This document shows positions 17,050 to 24,065 of a stretch of DNA of 42,186 bases, one piece after another (within the stretch, counting starts at the first letter, position 1; the number at the start of each line of letters is the position of its first letter). The notes beneath the pieces are model-generated. The model was not told the DNA's origin. It was given only the letters and a program-made list of their open reading frames with translations, and made no database searches. The DNA lies in the NCBI GenBank assembly GCA_937893605.1, contig CALBGG010000149.1:1-42186 (forward strand). The letters run 5' to 3'. Source of the DNA: an uncultured Clostridia bacterium (lineage in GTDB: Bacteria > Bacillota > Clostridia > Oscillospirales > Oscillospiraceae). The translations under genes and the position numbers were made by a program.

Positions 17050-17682
17050 ATGAAGCTTATACTTTTAGGCGCCCCCGGCGCAGGTAAAGGTACACAGGCT
17101 GAGATACTGAGCCGGATGCTCTCTATCCCCACCATTTCTACCGGCAACATCCTCCGCGCTGCCATGAAAAACGGCACGCCGGTCGGTTTGCAGGCTAAGG
17201 CATATGTGGACAGCGGCAAGCTCGTTCCCGATGATGTCATCATCGGAATCATAACCGAGCGCCTTGCCGAGCCCGACTGCAAGAACGGCTACATCCTCGA
17301 CGGTGTGCCCAGAACCATCCCCCAGGCCGAAGCGCTCGAGAAAGCGGGCATCGACATCGACTGTGCACTGTCTATCGAGATAGCGGACGAGACGATAATC
17401 GACCGTATGTCCGGACGCAGGACCTGCAAGGATTGCAGCCAGACCTTCCACATCGTGTCCAATCCTCCGAAGGTGGAGGGCAGGTGCGATTTCTGCGGCG
17501 GTGAGCTGACCATCCGCAAGGATGACGCTCCCGAGACAGTCAAGGCGCGCCTTGCCACCTACCATAAGGAGACCGAGCCCCTCAAGGCCTTCTATGAAAG
17601 CCGCGGCAAGCTCAAGAGCGTTGATAATCAGCCGACCATCGAGGCTACGACTGAGGCTATCAAGGCTGCATTAGGGATCTGA
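17050..17682 (+). CDS. adk: Adenylate kinase (zinc LID type)
   Basis: Catalyses ATP + AMP = 2 ADP. It is 210 residues. The P-loop GAPGAGKGT is at 8-16, the AMP-binding region is ~30-60 and the LID is ~120-155. The LID carries four cysteines (C126, C129, C146, C149), a structural zinc site common in Gram-positives. The usual LDGFPRT motif reads LDGVPRT here (Phe to Val at ~86). ATG 17050 follows AAGAAGG, 16 bp after secY. The secY-adk-map order is canonical. Confidence 0.98.
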   Translation: MKLILLGAPGAGKGTQAEILSRMLSIPTISTGNILRAAMKNGTPVGLQAKAYVDSGKLVPDDVIIGIITERLAEPDCKNGYILDGVPRTIPQAEALEKAGIDIDCALSIEIADETIIDRMSGRRTCKDCSQTFHIVSNPPKVEGRCDFCGGELTIRKDDAPETVKARLATYHKETEPLKAFYESRGKLKSVDNQPTIEATTEAIKAALGI

Positions 17683-17685
17683 GCT

Positions 17686-18462
17686 ATGTCGAGAGATCCA
17701 ATCATAATCAAAACACCTCACGAGATCGAGATCATGCGCAAGGCGGGAGCAATTACCGCCGGCGCACGGTCCGTCGCACGAGCCGCAATAGCCGACGGCC
17801 TGACCACAAAGCAGGTTAACCGCGAGGTAAACGACTTTATCATAAAGTCGCGTGCCATTCCGACCTTCAAGGGCTACGGCGGCTTCCCGGCAAGCACCTG
17901 CATCTCCGTTAATGAAGAGGTCATCCACGGCATCCCCGGAAAGCGCGTCATTCATAACGGCGACATTGTCTCCGTCGATGTGGGTGCGACCTTCGGCGGA
18001 TTTGTGGGCGACTGTGCGGGAACTTACCCCTGCGGCGAGGTCTCCGAGCAGGCTAAAAAACTCATTGAGGTCACGCGTCAGTGCTTTTATGAGGGACTGA
18101 AATTCGCAAGAGCGGGATATCGCATCGACGATATCGGCTCTGCGATACAGGAATATGCCGAGTCGCACGGCTTCGGCGTTGTGCGCGACTATGTCGGCCA
18201 CGGCGTCGGCCGCAATATGCACGAGGCTCCCGAGGTCCCGAACTACAGCATAAAAGGCAAAAGGGCCAACCCCCGTCTCGTTGCCGGCATGACGATAGCC
18301 ATTGAACCGATGATAACGGCCGGAGGCTACGGCGTTCATGTTCTGGATAACGACTGGACGGTAGTGACCAATGACGGCAGTCTTGCCGCGCATTATGAGA
18401 ACACGATCCTTATAACCGACGGCGAGGCGGAAATACTCACTATGGCAGAGAACATTGACTGA
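17686..18462 (+). CDS. map: Methionine aminopeptidase, type I
   Basis: Removes the initiator methionine from new proteins at the ribosome exit. It is 258 residues. All expected residues are present: substrate His81, metal ligands Asp98, Asp109, His172, Glu207 and Glu238, and His179. It begins 3 bp after adk with a weak Shine-Dalgarno, so it is probably translated by coupling. There is no N-terminal SEC-C or SH3 linker extension, hence type Ia. Confidence 0.97.
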   Translation: MSRDPIIIKTPHEIEIMRKAGAITAGARSVARAAIADGLTTKQVNREVNDFIIKSRAIPTFKGYGGFPASTCISVNEEVIHGIPGKRVIHNGDIVSVDVGATFGGFVGDCAGTYPCGEVSEQAKKLIEVTRQCFYEGLKFARAGYRIDDIGSAIQEYAESHGFGVVRDYVGHGVGRNMHEAPEVPNYSIKGKRANPRLVAGMTIAIEPMITAGGYGVHVLDNDWTVVTNDGSLAAHYENTILITDGEAEILTMAENID

Positions 18463-18495
18463 CGATTTGTCAAACCGACCAGGAGGAAAATTATT

Positions 18496-18714
18496 TTGGC
18501 AAAAGACGACGTAATCGAACTCGAGGGCACGGTAGTCGAGTCCCTGCCCAACACCATGTTTATGGTCGATATCGGCCAGGGTCACACGATCCTTGCCCAT
18601 ATCTCCGGTAAGCTCAGAATGAACTTCATCAGGATCCTCCCCGGCGATAAGGTCACGGTGCAGATGTCTCCGTACGATCTGACCCGCGGACGCATCACCT
18701 GGAGAAGTAAGTAG
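18496..18714 (+). CDS. infA: Translation initiation factor IF-1
   Basis: IF-1 is an OB-fold factor that blocks the A site during initiation. The 72-residue product is MAKDDVIELEGTVVESLPNT..., ending RGRITWRSK, and is fully conserved in length. The start is a TTG at 18496, preceded by a strong AGGAGG seven bases upstream. No ATG or GTG alternative would keep the conserved N-terminus. A rare start codon on IF-1 may tune its level. Confidence 0.97.
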   Translation: MAKDDVIELEGTVVESLPNTMFMVDIGQGHTILAHISGKLRMNFIRILPGDKVTVQMSPYDLTRGRITWRSK

Positions 18715-18726
18715 GAGGTAAAACAA

Positions 18727-18840
18727 ATGAAAGTAAGACCTTCCGTGAAGCCTATGTGCGAAAAGTGCAAGATCATAAAGCGCAAGGGCAAAGTCATGGT
18801 AATTTGCGAAAACCCCAAGCATAAGCAGAGACAGGGCTGA
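18727..18840 (+). CDS. rpmJ: 50S ribosomal protein L36 (zinc type)
   Basis: This 37-residue gene runs from ATG 18727 to TGA 18838-18840. The translation MKVRPSVKPMCEKCKIIKRK and the end CENPKHKQRQG show the C-x2-C...C-x4-H zinc site of the L36 C+ form. It has AGGAGG upstream and sits 12 bp after infA. Confidence 0.95.
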   Translation: MKVRPSVKPMCEKCKIIKRKGKVMVICENPKHKQRQG

Positions 18841-18872
18841 TAATTAACCCAGCTCGTCCGACAAAAGTAAGA

Positions 18873-18936
18873 TCCCGCATGGACCGCAAGGCTCCCTCCG
18901 GCGGGAATAAGCCAAGCGGATCCGCCAAAATGCGGA
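18873..18936 (+). ncRNA. Possible structured RNA before rpsM
   Basis: The 125-nt rpmJ-rpsM spacer has a stem TCCCGC (18873-18878)/GCGGGA (18901-18906) and a palindrome GCGGATCCGC (18916-18925). A second GCGGA at 18932-18936 competes for the same TCCGC. In E. coli this location carries the S4-binding alpha-operon pseudoknot, which is the only reason to suspect regulation. The helices are short. Confidence 0.35.
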
Positions 18937-18965
18937 ATAAAAATCGAAAGGAATGATCGATCAAT

Positions 18966-19334
18966 ATGGCACGTATAGCCGGCGTTGACCTGCCCAAGGA
19001 CAAGAGAATTGAGATAGGACTCACTTATGTCTATGGTATCGGCAGAACCAGCGCAAACAAAATACTGGCAATGACCGGTATAAATCCCGACACCCGCGTA
19101 AAAGACCTCACCGAAGAGGAAGAAGCAAAGCTGCGTGAGTGCATTGACCACCACTACATCGTTGAAGGCGACCTTCGCCGCAGCGTGGCGCTCGACATCA
19201 AGCGCCTGACCGAGATCGGCTGCTATCGCGGCCTGCGTCATCGCCGCGGCCTGCCCGTTCGCGGACAGCGCAGCAAGACCAATGCACGTACCCGCAAGGG
19301 TCCGAAACGCACCATCGCAAATAAGAAGAAGTAA
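18966..19334 (+). CDS. rpsM: 30S ribosomal protein S13
   Basis: S13 is a head protein that contacts P-site tRNA and bridges to the 50S subunit. It is 122 residues starting MARIAGVDLPKDKRIEIGLTYVYGIG. The RRSVALDIKRLTEIGCYRGLRHRRGLPVRGQRSKTNARTRKG C-terminal segment binds tRNA. The AAAGGA upstream is spaced rather long (~12 nt) from ATG 18966. It begins the alpha-operon section. Confidence 0.97.
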   Translation: MARIAGVDLPKDKRIEIGLTYVYGIGRTSANKILAMTGINPDTRVKDLTEEEEAKLRECIDHHYIVEGDLRRSVALDIKRLTEIGCYRGLRHRRGLPVRGQRSKTNARTRKGPKRTIANKKK

Positions 19335-19349
19335 GGAGGGATATGAATT

Positions 19350-19748
19350 ATGGCAGCAAACGCAAAGAAAAAAGTCAGAACACGCCGCAGAGAGCGTAAG
19401 AACATTGAAAAGGGCCAGGTTCATATCAGCTCTTCCTTCAACAACACCATGGTTACCATCACCGACACCCAGGGCAACGCAATCTCCTGGGCATCTGCCG
19501 GCGGCATGGGCTTCCGTGGCAGCAGAAAGTCTACCCCCTTCGCAGCGCAGACCGCAGCCGAGACTGCCGCAAAGGCAGCTATGGAGCATGGTCTGAAGAC
19601 CGTCGAAGTGTTCGTCAAGGGCCCCGGCTCGGGCAGAGAGGCGGCTATCCGCGCTCTGCAGACCGCAGGTCTTGAAGTAACGATGATCAAGGACGTTACC
19701 CCCATTCCTCACAATGGCTGCCGTCCTCCGAAGCGTCGTCGTGTCTAA
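19350..19748 (+). CDS. rpsK: 30S ribosomal protein S11
   Basis: S11 lies on the platform near the Shine-Dalgarno helix. It is 132 residues with the basic start AANAKKKVRTRRRERK, then GQVHISSSFNNTMVTITDTQGN. It ends DVTPIPHNGCRPPKRRRV, where the isoaspartate-prone Asn-Gly (HNG) is conserved. ATG 19350 follows AAGGAGGG. Confidence 0.98.
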   Translation: MAANAKKKVRTRRRERKNIEKGQVHISSSFNNTMVTITDTQGNAISWASAGGMGFRGSRKSTPFAAQTAAETAAKAAMEHGLKTVEVFVKGPGSGREAAIRALQTAGLEVTMIKDVTPIPHNGCRPPKRRRV

Positions 19749-19767
19749 TTGAAGGAGGGAAAGACAA

Positions 19768-20391
19768 ATGGCAAGATATACTGAAGCAGTCTGCCGCCTG
19801 TGCCGCAGAGAAGGTCAGAAGCTCTTCCTTAAGGGCGACCGCTGCTACACCAAGTGCGCGCTTGAGAACAGATCCTATGCACCCGGCCAGCACGGCCAGG
19901 GCCGCAGCAAGAGCTCCGAGTACGGCCTGCAGCTTCGTGAGAAGCAGAAGGCAAAGAGATACTACGGCGTTCTTGAGAGTCAGTTCCGCTGCTACTATGA
20001 GATGGCGGAGCGCCGTCCCGGCAAGACCGGCGAAAACCTCCTGAGCATCCTTGAGTGCCGTCTGGACAATGTCGTGTACCGTCTCGGCTTTGCAATGAGC
20101 CGCGCCGAAGCACGTCAGATGGTAAGTCACGGTCACTTCACCGTAAACGGCCGCAAGGTCAATATCCCCAGCTATCAGGTAAAGCCCGGCATGGTCATTA
20201 CTCTGAAAGAGAGCAGCCGTGGTCTTGAGAAGATCAAGGCCAACGTTGAGGCAAACAGCTCCCGTCCCGCACCCAAGTGGCTTGAGTACGACGCAAACAA
20301 CATGATTGCAAAGGTTGTCGCAGTGCCCGCACGCGATGACATCGACCTCCCCATCGAGGAGCGTCTCATCGTCGAGTTGTACTCCAAGTAA
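19768..20391 (+). CDS. rpsD: 30S ribosomal protein S4 (zinc form)
   Basis: S4 starts 30S assembly and in many bacteria represses the alpha operon. It is 207 residues. The N-terminus carries zinc cysteines C9, C12, C26 and C30. The S4 RNA-binding domain is at ~97-160 (RLDNVVYRLGFAMSRAEARQMVSHGHFTVNGRKVNIPSY). Its position between rpsK and rpoA is usual in Clostridia and differs from Bacillus, where rpsD is elsewhere. ATG 19768 follows AAGGAGGG. Confidence 0.98.
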   Translation: MARYTEAVCRLCRREGQKLFLKGDRCYTKCALENRSYAPGQHGQGRSKSSEYGLQLREKQKAKRYYGVLESQFRCYYEMAERRPGKTGENLLSILECRLDNVVYRLGFAMSRAEARQMVSHGHFTVNGRKVNIPSYQVKPGMVITLKESSRGLEKIKANVEANSSRPAPKWLEYDANNMIAKVVAVPARDDIDLPIEERLIVELYSK

Positions 20392-20473
20392 TACAGATAC
20401 CCTCAATTGGTAAGCTGACAAAACTCAGGGCGCAAATCACGCGCCGAACTTAATAAGGAGGGTTATATTTAAT

Positions 20474-21424
20474 ATGATCGAAATAGAAAAGCCGCGTATA
20501 GAGTGCATTGAAACTCCGACAGACAGCTCCTATGGCAAGTACATTATCGAGCCGCTGGAGCGCGGCTACGGCACGACACTTGGTAACTCTCTGCGCAGGG
20601 TCTTATTGTCCTCACTGCCCGGCACCGCCGCTACCTCGATCAAGATAGCAGGCGTGCAGCATGAGTTTTCGACCATCCCCGGAGTCAAGGAAGACGTGAC
20701 CGAGATCGTTCTTAACGTTAAGAGCATCATCGCCCGCCTCCACTCCGAGGAGCCCAAGACCGTCTACATCGAGGCCGTCGGCGAAGGCGTTGTCACCGCC
20801 GGCGACATCAAGGCAGACGCCGAGGTCGAGATCCTCAATCCCGAGCAGCCCATAGCCACCCTCGGACCTGACGGTGCGCTCTCCATGGAGCTCACATTCG
20901 ATCACGGCAGGGGCTATGTATCCGCGGACAAGAACAAAACGGCCCAAACCGCAATCGGGACCATCCCCGTTGATTCTATCTACACACCTGTTCTGAAGGT
21001 CAATTACTCGGTCGAAAATACCCGCGTGGGCAATCAGACCGACTTTGACAAGCTGACCATCGAGGTGTGGACGGACAAGACCATCACCGCGCGCGACGCG
21101 GTGTCTCTCGGTGCAAAGATCCTCTGTGACCACTTCACCCTGTTCACCGATCTGTCCGACGCAGTCGGCAACCGCCCGACCGTTGTCGAAAAGACCGAGA
21201 CCCAGCGTGATAAGGTCCTCGAGATGACCATCGAAGAGCTCGACCTGTCCGTAAGAAGCTTCAACTGCCTCAAACGAGCAAATATCAACACTGTTGAGGA
21301 TCTCATCTCCAAGACCCAGGACGAGATGATAAAGGTCCGTAACCTCGGACGCAAGTCTCTCGAGGAGGTCGAGCACAAGCTCGCCATGATGGGACTGTCT
21401 CTCGCGGACGAGGACAACAACTAA
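20474..21424 (+). CDS. rpoA: RNA polymerase alpha subunit
   Basis: Alpha nucleates core assembly and reads UP elements. It is 316 residues: an N-terminal dimerisation domain with GYGTTLGNSLRRVLLSSLPG, a flexible linker near 230, and a C-terminal domain with SVRSFNCLKRANINTVEDLI and RNLGRKSLEEVEHKL. The 82-nt spacer after rpsD contains a small hairpin (20429-20433/20441-20445). ATG 20474 follows AAGGAGGG. Confidence 0.98.
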   Translation: MIEIEKPRIECIETPTDSSYGKYIIEPLERGYGTTLGNSLRRVLLSSLPGTAATSIKIAGVQHEFSTIPGVKEDVTEIVLNVKSIIARLHSEEPKTVYIEAVGEGVVTAGDIKADAEVEILNPEQPIATLGPDGALSMELTFDHGRGYVSADKNKTAQTAIGTIPVDSIYTPVLKVNYSVENTRVGNQTDFDKLTIEVWTDKTITARDAVSLGAKILCDHFTLFTDLSDAVGNRPTVVEKTETQRDKVLEMTIEELDLSVRSFNCLKRANINTVEDLISKTQDEMIKVRNLGRKSLEEVEHKLAMMGLSLADEDNN

Positions 21425-21448
21425 CTCTAACAAGGAGGAAACACCGAA

Positions 21449-21790
21449 ATGCCCGGAACAAGAAAGCTCGGCAAGACGACCGATCAGCGCATGGCAATGC
21501 TCCGTCAGCAGGTAACCGATCTGCTCGATAAGGGCCGCATGGAGACCACTGTCACCCGCGCAAAGGAGATCGCTCCCATGGCCGAGAAAATGATAAGCCT
21601 CGGCAAGAAAAAGGATCTGGCCGCATACCGTCAGGCACTGGCCTTCATCACCCGTGAAGACGTTGCGAAGAAGACTTTTGACGAGCTGAGCGTTAAGTAC
21701 GACGACCGCAACGGCGGCTACACCCGTATCACCCGCATCGGACCCCGCCGCGGCGACGCAGCCGAGATGGCAGTCATCGAGCTGGTCTGA
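21449..21790 (+). CDS. rplQ: 50S ribosomal protein L17
   Basis: L17 is the last gene of the ribosomal cluster. It is 113 residues starting MPGTRKLGKTTDQRMAMLRQ, with the RAKEIAPMAEKMISLGKK core and the ending GGYTRITRIGPRRGDAAEMAVIELV. ATG 21449 follows AAGGAGG. A GC-rich hairpin 18 bp after the stop ends the transcript. Confidence 0.98.
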   Translation: MPGTRKLGKTTDQRMAMLRQQVTDLLDKGRMETTVTRAKEIAPMAEKMISLGKKKDLAAYRQALAFITREDVAKKTFDELSVKYDDRNGGYTRITRIGPRRGDAAEMAVIELV

Positions 21791-21808
21791 TCAGCATATA
21801 AACAAGAA

Positions 21809-21835
21809 AAAGCACCCCGTTTTTCGGGGTGCTTT
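21809..21835 (+). terminator. Terminator of the ribosomal cluster
   Basis: An 11-bp perfect stem (21809-21819 with 21825-21835, AAAGCACCCCG/CGGGGTGCTTT) has a T5 loop. The trailing T-run is short (TTT), so some read-through into greA is possible. The same arm sequence recurs in the terminator at 23015-23041. Confidence 0.8.
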
Positions 21836-21854
21836 CGGCATTAGAGGATTAATT

Positions 21855-22358
21855 ATGCATGACGATCTGACAAAGCAGGATATTTCAAAAATGCAGGCCG
21901 AGCTCGACCACCGCAGGCTGGAGCTTATGCCGGAGCTCCTCGAGGAGGTAAAGCGTACCCGCGCCTTCGGTGATTTGAGCGAAAACTTCGAGTACAAGGA
22001 GGCAAAGCGTGCGAAAAACCGCAACGCCAGCCGCATCCGCTATCTCGAAAACATGATAAAGTCGGCGCATATAATAGACTCCGACTCCGCCGCAGACGAG
22101 GTCGGGCTTTACGACAAGGTCGAGATATACATCCCCGAGGACGACGAGACGAATGTCATCCAGGTCGTGACGACCATCCGTACAGACCCGTTAAAAGGGC
22201 TCATAAGCCGCGAATCGCCCTTCGGCAAGGCCGTCCTCGGCAAAAAGGCCGGCGATCACATCATGGTATATGTTAATGATAGCTACAGCTATGAGGCGGT
22301 CATAAAAAGCATAACAAAGGCCGAGGACGACGGCTCAGCGCCGATATTGCAATACTGA
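21855..22358 (+). CDS. greA: GreA/GreB-type transcript cleavage factor
   Basis: Rescues backtracked RNA polymerase by stimulating RNA cleavage. It is 167 residues. An N-terminal coiled coil (~5-75) is tipped by FGDLSENFEYKEAK with the acidic tip residues Asp40 and Glu43, followed by the FKBP-like domain (~85-160). ATG 21855 follows AGAGGA. It sits 64 bp behind the rplQ stop with no clear promoter of its own, so it may be fed by read-through. The C-terminal half is somewhat divergent, and a GreA paralogue is possible. Confidence 0.9.
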   Translation: MHDDLTKQDISKMQAELDHRRLELMPELLEEVKRTRAFGDLSENFEYKEAKRAKNRNASRIRYLENMIKSAHIIDSDSAADEVGLYDKVEIYIPEDDETNVIQVVTTIRTDPLKGLISRESPFGKAVLGKKAGDHIMVYVNDSYSYEAVIKSITKAEDDGSAPILQY

Positions 22359-22385
22359 AAAACGCACCCGACGGGGTGCGTTTTT
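22358..22385. terminator. Bidirectional terminator between greA and the XRE gene
   Basis: AAAAACGCACCC (22358-22369) pairs with GGGTGCGTTTTT (22374-22385) around GACG. A-tract and T-tract on either side serve the two convergent genes. It starts on the last base of the greA stop codon and reaches the stop codon of the minus-strand regulator. Confidence 0.88.
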
Positions 22386-22591
22386 CAGAAATAAAACAGA
22401 TCTTCAAACTTCTTATCGAGCGCTATGCAAATTATAAGCGCAAGCTTTGCCGTGGGGCTGAACTGCCCGGTCTCGATCGAGCTTATAGTGTTGCGCGAAA
22501 CGCCCACCATTTCGGCAAGCGCCGACTGCGACAGCCCGGCCTCTGTGCGCGCCTGCTTCAGATGATTTTTAAGAACAAGCTTTTCGTTCAT
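22385..22591 (-). CDS. Small XRE-family transcriptional regulator
   Basis: This 68-residue protein is a single lambda-repressor-like helix-turn-helix domain: MNEKLVLKNHLKQARTEAGL, SQSALAEMVGVSRNTISSIETGQFSPT, LALIICIALDKKFEDLFYF. It resembles the small YozG-like regulators. I chose the ATG at 22591, whose ATGA overlaps the stop of the upstream membrane-protein gene by 4 bp. This gives tight coupling and a family-like N-terminus. The pair probably regulates itself through the inverted repeat at 22961-22990. Confidence 0.88.
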   Translation of the reverse strand: MNEKLVLKNHLKQARTEAGLSQSALAEMVGVSRNTISSIETGQFSPTAKLALIICIALDKKFEDLFYF

Positions 22592-22929
22592 GAGCCCGCA
22601 CCGAACATCCGTGTTCCGAGCCATATGAGATTGAACACGACGGAAGCGGCGAAAATGAGTACCAGCAGCAGGTAGCCGAATTTTCTGTTATCGCGCCACT
22701 GGGCGAAGAGCTCACCGCCGACCGAGGCCATGAACATCGCAGTCACCCCGGGATCAATGTCATTCCCGCTTATGAGGCAGAGCACCGCTATGATTACATA
22801 CACAGCGCCGAATGCAAGCAGAGCAAATTTACGCCCCCTGTCCTGCATGTGCCGCGTGCCCTCGTCAACGCTCTTTGCACCCTCGGCTCTCGCCTTGAAA
22901 AGAATTTCGTCTTTATCCATCTTATCCAT
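22588..22929 (-). CDS. Small three-TM membrane protein paired with an XRE regulator
   Basis: The product has 113 residues. A charged cytoplasmic N-terminus (MDKMDKDEILFKARAEGAKSV) is followed by three hydrophobic segments around 38-55, 60-75 and 85-105. I recognise the layout of small DUF-type membrane proteins often encoded next to an XRE regulator, but no function is established. ATG 22929 has AAAGGCGG upstream, and a longer in-frame version would begin inside the promoter. It overlaps the XRE gene by 4 bp, so the two form one operon. Confidence 0.75.
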   Translation of the reverse strand: MDKMDKDEILFKARAEGAKSVDEGTRHMQDRGRKFALLAFGAVYVIIAVLCLISGNDIDPGVTAMFMASVGGELFAQWRDNRKFGYLLLVLIFAASVVFNLIWLGTRMFGAGS

Positions 22930-22960
22930 GATATCGCCGCCTTTCGCAGTGTAAAGTTTT

Positions 22961-22990
22961 CTTGGCAACACATATAGTAGCACTGCCAAG
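22961..22990. promoter_or_regulatory. Inverted-repeat operator straddling the -10 box
   Basis: CTTGGCA (22961-22967) and TGCCAAG (22984-22990) form perfect 7-bp arms with a 16-bp centre that contains the whole -10 box. A repressor bound here would block the promoter. The co-encoded XRE protein is the obvious candidate. Confidence 0.6.
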
Positions 22991-23002
22991 TTAACTTGTC
23001 AA
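22974..23002 (-). promoter_or_regulatory. Consensus promoter of the membrane protein-XRE operon
   Basis: On the minus strand, -35 TTGACA (23002-22997) and -10 TACTAT (22979-22974) are separated by 17 bp. The start codon lies about 45 bp downstream. Confidence 0.8.
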
Positions 23003-23014
23003 TAGCAGAAGCAG

Positions 23015-23041
23015 AAAAAGCACCCCGTCGGGGTGCTTTTT
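23015..23041 (-). terminator. Terminator of the glcD-etfB-etfA operon
   Basis: AAAAAGCACCCC (23015-23026) pairs with GGGGTGCTTTTT (23030-23041) around GTC. Read on the minus strand it follows the etfA stop by 16 bp and ends in a T-tract. It also insulates the XRE promoter just beyond. Confidence 0.88.
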
Positions 23042-23057
23042 GCTGCCTGCGGATATA

Positions 23058-24053
23058 TCATTTGCCGAGCTTTGCGAGAATCGCGTCGCAGACCTCGTCC
23101 ATGTCGCCGACTATGCCGTAGGTGCAGTAGCTGAATATTGCGGCGTCCGGGTCGGTGTTGACGGCAACGACGGTGTCCGCGCCGGAAAAGCCCGTGACAT
23201 GATTCACGGCACCGGAGGCACCGAAGGAGAAGAACAGCTTCGGCTTTACCGCAACGCCCGATTGCCCGATAACGAGCTTAAACGGCAGAACGCCGCGGTC
23301 AAACACCGGCCTTGTGCAGGCGAGCTTTCCGCCGAGACGCTCGGCAAGGCGGCGATAGCGCGGCAGAGCGTCCGCGCCCTTTATCGCGTTTCCGACACAG
23401 ACTATAACGTCGGCATCGGCGATGTTAAGGCTCTCGTCCATGTCGTCTGTGCGGAAGTCGAGTATCTTTGTGCGTATATCTTCGACCGGGAAGTCTATAT
23501 GCTCATCAATGATCTCGCACTCGTGCGCACCGCAGGGCGTATACTTGAACGTGCCCGGACGTATCGTTCCGATCTGAGGACGCGCAACGGGAATGGTGAT
23601 TACGGCCATCATCTTGCCGCCGACAGCGGGCTCTATAAACTCGATATCCGTAGTTTTCGGATCCCAGACAAGCTCGGTGGCGTCCGAAGTGCATCCGGTT
23701 CCGAGACGCGCGGCAAAGCGCGGGGCAAAGTCGCGGCCGTTTATCGTTCCGCCGACCATGACAGCCGTCGGACGGTATTTTTTGCACAGGACGGTGAACA
23801 GGTTCGTGTACGCGTCGTTGTTGAAATAATCATAGCCCGTGCCCGATACGCGGATAAGCTTGTCTACGCCGCAGTCGAGCACCTTCTGAAGCTCCGTATC
23901 GCTGATGTCGCCTATGATAACGGCGGCGAGCTTCTCTCCGCTTGCGTCGCACAGCTTGCGCGTTTCCGAGCACAGCTCGAGCGACACCGGCAGAACGCTG
24001 TCTCCGTCGCGCTCTATAAAGACCCACATGTCCTTAAAATCAGCCTTTTTCAT
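23058..24053 (-). CDS. etfA: Electron-transfer flavoprotein alpha subunit
   Basis: EtfA carries the FAD that passes electrons between a dehydrogenase and NAD/ferredoxin. It is 331 residues. The N-terminal Rossmann-like domain (to ~195) precedes the C-terminal FAD-binding domain. The latter holds GQSGVAVKPKLFFSFGASGA, HVTGFSGADTVVAVNTDPDA and FSYCTYGIVGD. No N-terminal ferredoxin domain is present, unlike some lactate-dehydrogenase-linked EtfA proteins. ATG 24053 follows AAGGAGG, which overlaps the etfB stop. It is third in an operon with an FAD dehydrogenase. Confidence 0.96.
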   Translation of the reverse strand: MKKADFKDMWVFIERDGDSVLPVSLELCSETRKLCDASGEKLAAVIIGDISDTELQKVLDCGVDKLIRVSGTGYDYFNNDAYTNLFTVLCKKYRPTAVMVGGTINGRDFAPRFAARLGTGCTSDATELVWDPKTTDIEFIEPAVGGKMMAVITIPVARPQIGTIRPGTFKYTPCGAHECEIIDEHIDFPVEDIRTKILDFRTDDMDESLNIADADVIVCVGNAIKGADALPRYRRLAERLGGKLACTRPVFDRGVLPFKLVIGQSGVAVKPKLFFSFGASGAVNHVTGFSGADTVVAVNTDPDAAIFSYCTYGIVGDMDEVCDAILAKLGK

Positions 24054-24065
24054 ATCTGCACCTCC

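Noticed and set aside
15960..17282. 440-codon minus-strand frame opposite secY-adk
   Set aside because: Antisense shadow. Both secY and adk are unmistakable on the + strand.
20392..20473. rpsD-rpoA spacer as a regulatory leader
   Set aside because: Only one 5-bp hairpin is present in 82 nt. Too little structure to support a functional claim.
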